This document shows positions 55,639 through 64,000 of a DNA stretch of 64,000 nucleotides, one piece after another. Position 1 is the stretch's first letter; every line of letters starts with the position of its first letter. The notes below the pieces were generated by a model. It was not told the DNA's origin, ran no database searches, and worked only from the letters and a program-made list of their open reading frames with translations. This DNA comes from JAJDAT01 sp964570665 (GTDB lineage Bacteria; Nitrospinota; Nitrospinia; Nitrospinales; JAJDAT01). The translations under genes were made by a program, and so were the position numbers. The DNA lies in assembly GCA_964570665.1 (NCBI GenBank), contig CAZMZH010000001.1:372001-436000 (forward strand), in the 5' to 3' direction.

Positions 55639-55709
55639 GCGCGAGAGGGGATGACTTAATGGAAGCGAACATTGGCTTAAAGGTTTTCTCCTAAACTTGT
55701 TTCTTTATC

Positions 55710-58397
55710 CTACTCTCTCAATGCAATTTTATTTTCGTTTTTACTTAAAATAGCTTTATAAGTTTCCACTACAATTGGAATTAAGGACGAGGCAAAAAAG
55801 ATATATACCCAGTCCATCAAATTTAAAGGAACGGTTTTGAAATAAACGCTGAGCGGAGTGTAAATAACGGCTAAATGTATTAACAGGGACAATAAAACCG
55901 CGATAACCAATTTAACATTCGAAAACAAACCCACTTTGAATATCGATTTCCGTTCTGAACGACAATTCAATACATTGAACAATTGAGATAACGTCAATAC
56001 AGTGAACGCCACGGTTTGAGCGTATCTCAATTCGTATCCGTCTTGTAAATACCAGGAAAACAAACTCAGCGTTACTACCGCCATGGAAAATCCAACGAGA
56101 ATCATGATAGTGACTAAAGATTTTGAAAGTATTTTTTCGTCGGGTTTTGCGGGGAATCTCTCCATAATATGGGGATCTATTGAATCAACGCTCAATGCCA
56201 ATGCGGGTAGCCCGTCGGTCACTAAATTGATCCATAAAATCATGATAGCAATGAGAGGCAGCGGCATCCCCACCATGATCGCGATGAACAAAGTCAAAAT
56301 TTCCCCTAAGTTAGAGGAAAACATGTAAGTGACAAATTTTTTAATATTGTCGTAAATACCTCTTCCCTCTTCCACGGCATTTACAATAGAAGAGAAATTA
56401 TCATCGGTTAATATCATATCGGACGCTTCTTTGGCCACGTCGGTTCCAGTGATCCCCATTGCAATTCCAATATCAGCTTCTTTCAGCGCCGGGGCGTCAT
56501 TAACTCCGTCGCCAGTCATGGCGACAATATGGCCATTTTTCCGCAAAGCTTCGACAATATGGATTTTATGTTCGGGGTTTACTCGCGCATAAACGGAAAT
56601 TTCTTCTACATGACTTTCCAAATCAGAAATATTTTCTAAATCGGAGCCCGTTATGACTCTACCTTCAATACCAACTTCTTTAGCTATTGCGTTTGCGGTT
56701 GTTTGATGATCTCCAGTAATCATGATGACTCGAATTCCTGCGGCGTGGCATTTTTTAATCGATTCTTTCACTTCTTCCCGAGCCGGATCTATCATGGCTT
56801 GCAAGCCGACAAACGTCAGTCCCTTTTCTTTTTCTGACGATTCCTCCAGTTTTTTAAACGCAAATCCGAGCACCCTTAAGGCTTGGTTGGCAAACGACTT
56901 TGTGAGCTCCTTAATTTCTATTCGTTTTTCAGAGGTTAGCTTTACAGTTTTCCCATTTTCGTAAATCGTTTCACATCGATCTATTACGATTTCGGCGGCT
57001 CCTTTTACAAAAGCGTGGTTAACTCCATCCATCGTATGGATGGTTGTCATAATTTTTCGTTCCGACGTAAACGGTATTTCGTCTTTTCTCGGCAATGTTT
57101 TTTCAAGTTCCGATCGATTCAATCCCGCTTTCGCGGCGCTCACTATCAAAGCCGCTTCCGTTGGATCGCCAATAACTTGGTTGCCGTCGAAAGCTGCGTC
57201 GTTGTTTAACGTTCCAATTTTTAAAAGTAATTCAAAGTTTAGAGGGTCGACTTTTTCATCGCCAACAAAAAAACCCCCTTCTTGACCATAGCCCGAGCCA
57301 GACAAATCAATTATCACTCCATTTGCATAGATTTTTTTTACGGTCATCTCATTTTTTGTAAGCGTTCCCGTTTTGTCAGAACAAATGACGGTGGTAGATC
57401 CTAAAGTTTCAACCGAAGGCAATCTTCTAATCAACGCATTTCGCTTGACCATACGCTGCACTCCAATTGCGAGACCAATGGTTACAACGGCTGGCAAACT
57501 CTCGGGAATGGCGGCAACAGCCAATGAAACGGCAATAATAAAAAATTCCATAATCGCCGATCGTTCAAAAGTACCGTCCTTAAACACTTCCGCTAAAAAA
57601 ACTACTGCGCAAATGGCAATGGTAACTAGAGCGAGAGTTTTTCCTAATTTATCTAATTTAATTTGTAATGGCGTGGGATCTTCTTCTTTTTCCTGGATCA
57701 AAGAAGCGATTTTCCCAATTTCCGTTTTTAGCCCAGTCTCCGTGACCACAGCAAAACCGCGTCCGTTGGCAACGATGGTCCCGGCAAACACCATATTTTT
57801 TCTATCTGCTAGTGCGGTTTTCTCAGGTAATTTTTGAATGTCCTTTTTGACAGGCACCGACTCGCCGGTTAGAGAAGATTCCGACGTTTGCAAATTTGAT
57901 TGCTCGATGAGTCGCGCGTCGGCGGGTATTTTGTCTCCCGTTTGTAATTTCACGACGTCGCCTGGAACAAGTTCTTTAGCGTCAATATTTTTCTCTTTCC
58001 CGTCGCGGACAACATTCGCGCGAGGGCTTGCCATATTCTTCAACGCCTCAATAGATTTCTCGGCTTTATACTCCTGAACAAAACCAAAAACGGAATTGAG
58101 AACGATGATGACCCCGATTACTACGGCGTCTACCGATTCGCCCAGCGCAAATGAAATCGTTAGAGCCGCTAAAAGGATATAAACGACAAAGTTATGGAAT
58201 TGAGCGAAAAATATTTTAAGGGGATTGATTTGTCTGCTTTGTTTAATCTCGTTTGCGCCGTACTGTTGCAAACGCCGTTTGGCTTCTTCAATTGTTATAC
58301 CTGTGGATTGAGTTTGCAACCGCTCGTAAAACTTTTCCAAAGTTAAACTATGAAATACGTCTTTCTGATATGGAGAATTTTTTGAGGGATTTTCCAA
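55710..58397 (-). CDS. Calcium-type P-type ATPase
   Basis: An 895-residue P2A/P2B-like ATPase: actuator motif TGES near residue 177, the transmembrane motif AAIPESLPAVVTIGLAIG near 290, the phosphorylation loop CSDKTGTLTKNEM near 338, and the hinge GDGVNDAPALKEADIGIAMG near 625. About ten transmembrane helices, with a cation-binding core and a long C-terminal membrane half. It pumps Ca2+ or a related cation from the cytoplasm. The IPESLP motif replaces the IPEGLP of SERCA, a common bacterial variant. TTG start. Confidence 0.88.
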   Translation of the reverse strand: MENPSKNSPYQKDVFHSLTLEKFYERLQTQSTGITIEEAKRRLQQYGANEIKQSRQINPLKIFFAQFHNFVVYILLAALTISFALGESVDAVVIGVIIVLNSVFGFVQEYKAEKSIEALKNMASPRANVVRDGKEKNIDAKELVPGDVVKLQTGDKIPADARLIEQSNLQTSESSLTGESVPVKKDIQKLPEKTALADRKNMVFAGTIVANGRGFAVVTETGLKTEIGKIASLIQEKEEDPTPLQIKLDKLGKTLALVTIAICAVVFLAEVFKDGTFERSAIMEFFIIAVSLAVAAIPESLPAVVTIGLAIGVQRMVKRNALIRRLPSVETLGSTTVICSDKTGTLTKNEMTVKKIYANGVIIDLSGSGYGQEGGFFVGDEKVDPLNFELLLKIGTLNNDAAFDGNQVIGDPTEAALIVSAAKAGLNRSELEKTLPRKDEIPFTSERKIMTTIHTMDGVNHAFVKGAAEIVIDRCETIYENGKTVKLTSEKRIEIKELTKSFANQALRVLGFAFKKLEESSEKEKGLTFVGLQAMIDPAREEVKESIKKCHAAGIRVIMITGDHQTTANAIAKEVGIEGRVITGSDLENISDLESHVEEISVYARVNPEHKIHIVEALRKNGHIVAMTGDGVNDAPALKEADIGIAMGITGTDVAKEASDMILTDDNFSSIVNAVEEGRGIYDNIKKFVTYMFSSNLGEILTLFIAIMVGMPLPLIAIMILWINLVTDGLPALALSVDSIDPHIMERFPAKPDEKILSKSLVTIMILVGFSMAVVTLSLFSWYLQDGYELRYAQTVAFTVLTLSQLFNVLNCRSERKSIFKVGLFSNVKLVIAVLLSLLIHLAVIYTPLSVYFKTVPLNLMDWVYIFFASSLIPIVVETYKAILSKNENKIALRE

Positions 58398-58439
58398 AAT
58401 AAGATACGAAAAAATTAATTATAGATAGAAGTTTTAATT

Positions 58440-59411
58440 TTACCGGATGATTTTTAAGGATCGTTGACTTATTTTTCTGGAAGCTTCTTTAAAGGTCAAT
58501 AATTTCTCCTTCGCTCCGTGGTGGCCGATCACCGATTCTGCGTTTACCATGGCTAGTTTAAGCGCAAAGGTAACGTCGTTTTTCTTCATCAATCCCGCCA
58601 AAAAAGTAGAAGCGAAGGCATCTCCGGCCCCAGTGGTTTCTACTATTTTTACGCGGCGCGGTTTTCCATAGTAGAAACAACCATCGCAATATACATGAGC
58701 TCCTTTTTCTCCATCGGTGATGGCTATGATTGTGGGTCCCGCTTTAGCCAAATCATGAAACTGGCTCACATAATCTTTTTCTCCCACTAACAATCCCGCT
58801 TCTTCTTTATTTAATACAAGAACGGAGACTCTTTTAAAAATACTCTTAAGCGATTTCATTCCTTTTTCGGCTAGAAAGGGACTCAGCACAAAGGCTATCT
58901 GAATATTCTTTTTTTCTGTATATTCCGAAAGTCGAACGAGAGTTTTAAAAGACTCGTTCATCATCGACGAAAAATAAAACCATTTTGCCTTCAATTTGCT
59001 TTTGTTAATATCTGCCCACTGTAAATCTCCATTCGATCCTCTGAAACTTAAAATAGTACGATCGCGCCCCTTATCGTCGATAACAACCGAAAATCCCACT
59101 TTCGCATTTTTTTTCTGCGAGACAAGAGACGTATCAACACCTTCCCTGTTTAAATTTTGTAAAATGGTTTCCGAATAATCGTCCAATCCCATTTTACCAA
59201 GGTAAGCCACTTTAAATCCAAGCCTTGTCAACGAAACTGCCGCATTCGTCCCGCCTCCACCTGTTGAAAACTCCATTTCATCCACAAGAATTTTTCCGCC
59301 TACTGGGAATGAAATATGTTCCTTTTTACTCTTATCATATAAAATTTGTGAGCTTTCCGGTTTTACATACAAATCAATTGTTGAGCTTCCAACACAAATA
59401 ACGTCGTGCAT
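58440..59411 (-). CDS. PfkB-family sugar kinase
   Basis: A ribokinase/fructokinase-like 323-residue kinase: VICVGSSTIDLYVKP at the start, GGGGTNAAVSLTRLGFKVAYL near residue 50 and the anion-hole/base motif ETTGAGDAFASTFLAGL near 258. It phosphorylates a sugar or nucleoside with ATP; the substrate cannot be read. Its stop lies 42 bp downstream of the ATPase start on the same strand, so the pair may be cotranscribed. Confidence 0.88.
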   Translation of the reverse strand: MHDVICVGSSTIDLYVKPESSQILYDKSKKEHISFPVGGKILVDEMEFSTGGGGTNAAVSLTRLGFKVAYLGKMGLDDYSETILQNLNREGVDTSLVSQKKNAKVGFSVVIDDKGRDRTILSFRGSNGDLQWADINKSKLKAKWFYFSSMMNESFKTLVRLSEYTEKKNIQIAFVLSPFLAEKGMKSLKSIFKRVSVLVLNKEEAGLLVGEKDYVSQFHDLAKAGPTIIAITDGEKGAHVYCDGCFYYGKPRRVKIVETTGAGDAFASTFLAGLMKKNDVTFALKLAMVNAESVIGHHGAKEKLLTFKEASRKISQRSLKIIR

Positions 59412-59560
59412 AATGATTTATTGTTTCCTATTCAAGAATTTATCGACTCAGTTAAAGTCTATAATAATATGATATAAATTGTGTCCAGAGAATTCTTAAA
59501 AAGCGCAAAAATATTGGCATTGTTTATCAATTTTTCAGATCCAGCAATTGGAGAATTACC

Positions 59561-60148
59561 ATGTCTTACCGCCTAGAAGAATTATTAGAAAAATTTAACG
59601 AACTAGAGCGAGAAATATTGTTTGAAATTAATAAAAAAGAGGACGAGTTTTTTTACGAAATCAAAAAAAAACGCGTGCATTTTGAAAAAGAAATCAAAAC
59701 TCAACATCGAGCTTTGGTCAAGAAAGTTAGGACTTATCTTAAAGACGCGGCAATCTTGAATATTCTGACCGCTCCCTTTATCTGGTCGTGTTTATTCCCA
59801 GCGCTATTCATGGATTTGATACTAAACGTTTATCAAACAGTTTGCTTTCCTGTATATAACATCCCCAAAGTACGAAGAAGCGACTATGTAGTAATGGATC
59901 GACAATATTTGAGTTATTTGAATTGGATTGAACGGATGAATTGTATTTATTGTGGATATTTTAACGGAATTATTGGATTTTCTCGGGAAGTCGCGGCGCG
60001 AACGGAACAATATTGGTGCCCTATCAAACACGCGAGAAGAAACCGCACGTTTCATAATCGGCATAAAAACTTTTTGGATTATGGCGATGCGCAAGGGTAT
60101 AGGCAAAAAATCGAAAAAGTGCGTAGAAATTTTAGCGATTTAAAATAA
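59561..60148 (+). CDS. Conserved-looking hypothetical with Cys motif
   Basis: 195 residues: a charged coiled coil (about 1-58, LEELLEKFNELEREILFEIN), a hydrophobic region (about 66-103, LNILTAPFIWSCLFPALFMD onward), then a polar domain with CIYCGYFNG (Cx2C) near 133 and YWCPIKHARR near 152. The Cys pattern with the following Lys-His could bind a metal. The hydrophobic segment may anchor it. No named family comes to mind; it looks like a real, conserved gene with an SD-like GGAG upstream. Confidence 0.65.
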   Translation: MSYRLEELLEKFNELEREILFEINKKEDEFFYEIKKKRVHFEKEIKTQHRALVKKVRTYLKDAAILNILTAPFIWSCLFPALFMDLILNVYQTVCFPVYNIPKVRRSDYVVMDRQYLSYLNWIERMNCIYCGYFNGIIGFSREVAARTEQYWCPIKHARRNRTFHNRHKNFLDYGDAQGYRQKIEKVRRNFSDLK

Positions 60149-60210
60149 ATTCTCTTTCTCAATTCCATTTTGCGTTAAAAGGGTATTTATATTGAGCATG
60201 ATATTCTTCC

Positions 60211-62736
60211 TCAACTCTCGTGCCCTGCAAGGGAAGAAGAGGTACTAGAGGGTAATGGTTGGAAGACGACAATCAGCAGAGGAAGCAGAGTGAGCGCCCC
60301 TATCAGGGCGACCACCATGGCAGCGCCTGTCAGCAATCCGAAATAGATAGTGGGCATGAACTCGGATAGAGCGAGAATAGAAAACCCTAGGGTGATGGTC
60401 ACCGAGGTATAGTACATGGCTTTGCCAATACTCCCATGACAACGATCCATGGCGGCCAAATAATTTTGATCCATTTTATATTCGATTTGAAATCGGTGGA
60501 TATAATGAATTGTATCGTCTACCGCTATTCCCACCGTGATGGCCGCGATAGTAATCGTCATCATATCCAGGGGAATGCCGAGCCAGCCCATGAGGCTCAA
60601 CACCGTTGCGGCTGCCAATAGATTCGGTATGATTCCTATCAACGCGAGAGAAAAGCTCCTGAATAAAATCATGAACATAATCATGACGGCGAAAAATACC
60701 ACGCCGATGGTAAGAATTTGCGATCGATAAAGGCTTTGTAGCATATTGTTGTAGAGCACGACCATTCCAGTGAAATGGATGGTTTCCGGGTCGAATCTCA
60801 ATTCTTCTACCAGATGGCTGCGAATTTTTTCAATGAGGTGCGAGCGGCGCAAGGTTGGGTCCGATTCAATCAACCTCATATTGATATGTATTTGATTAGC
60901 ATCTTGGGACAAGTAAGGGTTTACTAGAGTGTCTTTTATATTTTCCGGCATTAGTTTTCGAATAAGAGCCAGCTCGTAGTCATCTGGTTTTATTCCTTTT
61001 TCGAGTTGAGTGAAAACTTTGATCAAGGTGGAAATGGATTGCACCTTTCCTACTTCCGGTAGACTTTCCAGGTAATCGTGAATTTTTTCGACTCGATCCA
61101 ACATGTTGGAATTAAACCAGAAACTTATTTCAACCGGTTCGTCCACATCCGAGAAAGGATCGTCAAAATACTCATCCGATTCTTCTTTATTCTGGTTAGC
61201 GCTTTTTAAATCGTCGAAATATTTCTGATCGGGATTCATAACGATATTCAAAGGAGTGGTACCGCCCAATTGTTGATCGATGACTTCCATACCTCTGTAA
61301 ATTTCGGTGTCGCTTTTGAAGTTATCCATAAACCGGTTTTCTACCTCTAGTTTGGAGACTCCAATCGCGCTTACCACGGCCAGCAACAACGATCCGAAAA
61401 GAATGGAATTTCGGTGACGGTTCGTAAATGCCGCAATGGATAACGTGAAATTTTTCGTTCTATCCGTACTGGAACCAGGACTCTCAGGATTTAACAGTAC
61501 AAGCGCGGCCGGGAAAAATATGAAATTCAAGATAAAAGACAGGGAAATTCCACAGGTCATGATCCAGCCAAAATCTATAACAGGGCGAATTCCACTGACC
61601 AGGAGGGAACAAAAAGCAACAATAGTTGTTATCGCAGTATAAAGACAGGGTTGAACCATGAGACGGATCGTTTGCGAAACCAACTCTTTTTGGCTTTGAC
61701 CCGGATTATTATTGTTTAACCCCTGATACCTCACGATTAAATGTACGGTCAGAGACATGGTTATGATAAGTAGGATAGAAATAAAATTGGAAGAGATTAC
61801 CGTCACCCGCCAATCCATTAAGCCGAGGAAACCTACCACTACCAGAGACGTAATTACGCAACAGCCTAAGGGCAATACGACCCAGCGCAATTTTTGAAAA
61901 AACAGGCTGAGTATCAGGAGAAGGAAAGCTAGGACCCCCAAGCCGAAAGTTTCCAAGTCGTGTTCGATGAAGCCAATCATATCTGTAGTGATCATGGGAA
62001 CGCCGCCCAAAAACATTTCCGCCTTATCGCGATGACGGTCCATAATATCGCGAACGGATTGAATGACTTTGTCTTCCTCATCCAGAACCTTTGCATGATA
62101 ATTCCGGAATTCCTTCTGGGCTTTAATAAATAAAATTTCTTCGTTGGGACTTAAGCCGAGGTTATTTTTCTTTTCCCTGAGATCGTTTCGCTGGTAAAGC
62201 AGTTTGAAATATTTTTCATCGCGTTTAAAATTGACGCGGATGATTGTGGTTTTTCCATCAGGGCTCATCAGCAGGTTTTTATATATGGGGCTTTCTAGAA
62301 ACTCTCGTCTAGCCAACTCTCTGTCCACACCCGGAGTTTCCAAAGTTCGGATATCTTTGTCCAGTTTGGAGATTTCGACACGAGGGCTGTTTAGCAAAGG
62401 AACATTTAATATGCTATCTAGGGAATGAACCTGATCAAGTTGAGATAATTCATCGCTGAGCGCTTTCAAGTCTGCAAGCGCTTCATCGGACATCAGGTCT
62501 TCCGAGGGTGTATAGGTGATTATAAGAAAATCGTCGGATCCATAAATCTTACTTATTTTCCGATAATATTCGAGGGCGTTGTCATTTTCTAGAACCAACG
62601 ATTCCGCAGAAGCGTCCAGTTTGAATTTGGGGATATGATAGGAAAATCCAATCACCGCCAAGGTTACAAAAACAAGCGCCCAAAGAGGTTTTTCAATGAC
62701 CCATTTAAAGTAAATTTGAATCAATTTTTTCTTCAA
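60211..62736 (-). CDS. MMPL/RND-family exporter
   Basis: An 841-residue RND-superfamily protein with the MMPL plan: N-terminal transmembrane helix (ALVFVTLAVIGFSYHI), a large periplasmic loop (about 40-240, DASAESLVLENDNALEYYRK), a five-helix block (about 260-420), a second soluble loop (about 450-660), and a final helix block with the sterol-sensing/SSD-like stretch MMTITIAAITVGIAVDDTIH near 735. Such exporters carry lipids, hopanoids or other hydrophobic compounds. TTG start with AGGAA 6 bases before it. Base composition is visibly higher in G+C than neighbouring genes. Confidence 0.88.
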   Translation of the reverse strand: MKKKLIQIYFKWVIEKPLWALVFVTLAVIGFSYHIPKFKLDASAESLVLENDNALEYYRKISKIYGSDDFLIITYTPSEDLMSDEALADLKALSDELSQLDQVHSLDSILNVPLLNSPRVEISKLDKDIRTLETPGVDRELARREFLESPIYKNLLMSPDGKTTIIRVNFKRDEKYFKLLYQRNDLREKKNNLGLSPNEEILFIKAQKEFRNYHAKVLDEEDKVIQSVRDIMDRHRDKAEMFLGGVPMITTDMIGFIEHDLETFGLGVLAFLLLILSLFFQKLRWVVLPLGCCVITSLVVVGFLGLMDWRVTVISSNFISILLIITMSLTVHLIVRYQGLNNNNPGQSQKELVSQTIRLMVQPCLYTAITTIVAFCSLLVSGIRPVIDFGWIMTCGISLSFILNFIFFPAALVLLNPESPGSSTDRTKNFTLSIAAFTNRHRNSILFGSLLLAVVSAIGVSKLEVENRFMDNFKSDTEIYRGMEVIDQQLGGTTPLNIVMNPDQKYFDDLKSANQNKEESDEYFDDPFSDVDEPVEISFWFNSNMLDRVEKIHDYLESLPEVGKVQSISTLIKVFTQLEKGIKPDDYELALIRKLMPENIKDTLVNPYLSQDANQIHINMRLIESDPTLRRSHLIEKIRSHLVEELRFDPETIHFTGMVVLYNNMLQSLYRSQILTIGVVFFAVMIMFMILFRSFSLALIGIIPNLLAAATVLSLMGWLGIPLDMMTITIAAITVGIAVDDTIHYIHRFQIEYKMDQNYLAAMDRCHGSIGKAMYYTSVTITLGFSILALSEFMPTIYFGLLTGAAMVVALIGALTLLPLLIVVFQPLPSSTSSSLAGHES

Positions 62737-62862
62737 GGAAGTTCCTGTTTTAATTTGTTGTAGCAGAAGCAGTTCATATTCTCACTATAAAATACTTACC
62801 TTGAATTACAAATAAACGGCTATTGAAAATTATACCCTTGAGAGAAATTCGACCTTACCTAT

Positions 62863-63018
62863 TTAAGCCATTTCAATTAGGCCCATTCCAACCGCCATGG
62901 CTCCAAGCATAGCCACAAACTTTCCAACTTCACCCGCAATCAAAATGCCAGAAAAAATAAGCATCGCTCCTACAAAAAATATTAAGAATAGCCCTTCTCG
63001 CCTTCCGAAATTAAACAT
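62863..63018 (-). CDS. 51-residue membrane protein
   Basis: A short gene with a textbook ribosome-binding site, GGGAGGGAATC before the ATG at 63018. The product has a basic N-terminus (MFNFGRREG), a hydrophobic stretch (LFLIFFVGAMLIFSGILIAG) and a second one (FVAMLGAMAVGMGLIEMA). Two membrane passes with small residues (Gly/Ala/Met) are likely. It lies upstream of the MMPL gene, 126 bp before its start, on the same strand. No family recognised. Confidence 0.6.
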   Translation of the reverse strand: MFNFGRREGLFLIFFVGAMLIFSGILIAGEVGKFVAMLGAMAVGMGLIEMA

Positions 63019-63313
63019 GATTCCCTCCCTTAACTATTATTTCAGTTTTTTGAGAGTTATTTTTTGTTCGATTCCCACGCTTTCAAATTACGTTAATGAA
63101 ATTGAGATTAATGGCTCTATCTATATATTAGATCCTTAAAACTTGACGCTTATTCCTAGAATTTCGATTTTTTAAAAAAAGAATGCAGTTTGTTTATTTC
63201 TACGACTTTGGGCCAATATTTCCAGGAAACCTCCATCTTGACCGACAGCACGCCACAAATATTGGTGCTTTCTTCCAATAGGAATTTTAGCGAGTTAAAA
63301 TAGTTATATTTCC

Positions 63314-64000
63314 TCAATGCTTCTTAGCAATGAAAGCATATTTATAAAGAGCATAAACCGCCATGCCAGCCGCAAGATGTTTGAGAGCATGGCCTCCTAT
63401 TTGATTCGCGGTTAAAACAAAAATTCCGCGATCAAAATACTCCAGTATTTTCGCCAAGACATACCATCCAAAAGCATAAATTAAAAATTTGGTTTCTCGA
63501 TTATTAACGGGAAATAAAAAACAAATCAACGGAATCTCCAGCAACGGTAAAAATTGAACCAACACATATGGCCTTAGGTCGCCATCCCCAGCCGTTTCGG
63601 TAAAATTCCAATACCAAACGCTAGCCATTCCCAGCGCCAACAAAATGGGAAGCAAAATTAATCCAGCAGTTTTATGAATTCGCTCGGCGACGATAAAAGA
63701 AAAAAACGACATAAATGCTAGAGTCATGGGTAATCGATCCCAAACCAACGACGAATTATTTGGTATCCAATGGTAATACGCCGATCCGGCGGAAACTAAG
63801 GCAACGCCAAAAAAGAAAACAAACCAATGCGCCAAAAACCCTTTATGATTTCGCGAATTTTTCAGGCCAATTAATTTAATCAATCCAAAGACACCAAAAA
63901 GCAAAAATAGAAGATTGGAAAAAACGTTCCAGAAGCTGGAAATACCTATGAAGGTTCGCTTATCGGCAAAGTCATGATAGGAAAGATTTTGAGAAATAGG
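63314..64000 (-). CDS. Ceramidase-like membrane protein (5' end outside window)
   Basis: The frame is open from the stop at 63314 to the last base of the window. The apparent start at 63904 is only an internal TTG; codons upstream of it read YHDFADKRTFIGISSFWNVF, a conserved-looking N-terminal part. Seven or so hydrophobic helices follow, with SAYYHW, DRLPMTLAFM and GGHALKHLAAG carrying His and Asp residues spaced as in the CREST (alkaline ceramidase/PAQR) superfamily. It may be a lipid amidase or a related membrane hydrolase. The N-terminus is missing from the window. Confidence 0.7.
   Translation of the reverse strand, partial: PISQNLSYHDFADKRTFIGISSFWNVFSNLLFLLFGVFGLIKLIGLKNSRNHKGFLAHWFVFFFGVALVSAGSAYYHWIPNNSSLVWDRLPMTLAFMSFFSFIVAERIHKTAGLILLPILLALGMASVWYWNFTETAGDGDLRPYVLVQFLPLLEIPLICFLFPVNNRETKFLIYAFGWYVLAKILEYFDRGIFVLTANQIGGHALKHLAAGMAVYALYKYAFIAKKH

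Noticed and set aside
55412..55672. 86-residue minus-strand frame containing HPELVEGS
   Set aside because: This peptide is the classic false translation of a dispersed repeat; it also overlaps the CBS gene.
57373..57837. 154-residue open frame antisense to the P-type ATPase
   Set aside because: Low-complexity, no start context or family; it is the mirror of a strongly coding frame.
1..64000. CRISPR array, tRNA or rRNA, insertion sequence or prophage genes
   Set aside because: Looked for spaced direct repeats, transposase and integrase motifs and tRNA-like elements; none recognised by eye.

Overview
This is an AT-rich bacterial chromosomal window (about 40% G+C by eye), densely coding on both strands. 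Lipoproteins, an AsmA-like protein, an RND/MMPL exporter, SLC13 and P-type transporters and a surface-glycan-type cluster indicate a Gram-negative cell. The core set (group 3b [NiFe]-hydrogenase with maturation genes, NfnSL-type transhydrogenase, formate-THF ligase, LeuCD, RF2 with its programmed frameshift) fits an autotrophic or mixotrophic lineage such as Nitrospinota. That assignment is inference from gene content; there is no rRNA gene to test it. No tRNA, rRNA, CRISPR array, insertion sequence or prophage was seen.

Layout. 0.1-7.2 kb: DUF523/DUF1722 protein, AsmA-like protein, a receiver with a degenerate GGDEF domain next to CheR, then an overlapping pair (FAD reductase and SDR-DUF2867). 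7.1-8.1 kb is an AT-rich gap. 8.1-9.7 kb: a two-P-domain leishmanolysin-like protease with no leader. 10.0-11.4 kb: a minus-strand operon of two very small membrane proteins followed by two tandem CheY-like proteins. 11.6-17.7 kb: cobalamin-binding-like protein, cupin, TPR lipoprotein, a fusion of an IF-3 N-terminal domain to a large unrecognised region, an RNase Z-like hydrolase and prfB. 18.0-25.3 kb: an eight-gene operon (radical SAM, hexapeptide acyltransferase, ACP, PIG-L deacetylase, MaoC, SDR, FkbH-like, GT2) that looks like an ACP-dependent surface-sugar modification pathway without a ketosynthase. 25.3-30.2 kb (minus): rhodanese, membrane TPR protein, SLC13 transporter, radical SAM protein. 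30.4-34.1 kb (plus): leuC, leuD, SUMF1-like lipoprotein, exported LRR protein, ending in a strong terminator shared with a converging hybrid kinase (34.2-36.3 kb). 36.6-36.8 kb holds the relic of a small heat-shock protein.

36.9-52.7 kb is the redox core. NfnL and NfnS and an orphan gene run on the minus strand. Formate-THF ligase and then the hydrogenase operon run on the plus strand: hyhB, a cyclic-nucleotide-binding protein, hyhG, hyhS, hyhL, a PAS-GGDEF diguanylate cyclase, the maturation protease, a zinc-finger-less HypA, then hypF-hypC-hypD-hypE. Together they would interconvert H2, NAD(P)H and reduced ferredoxin, with signalling proteins built into the operon. hypB is not in the window.

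52.8-64 kb: a long KamA-like radical SAM protein, a CBS-pair protein, a REP-like repeat, a calcium-type P-ATPase, a PfkB sugar kinase, a Cys-rich hypothetical, an MMPL exporter of visibly higher G+C, a 51-residue membrane protein, and a ceramidase-like membrane protein that runs off the window end.
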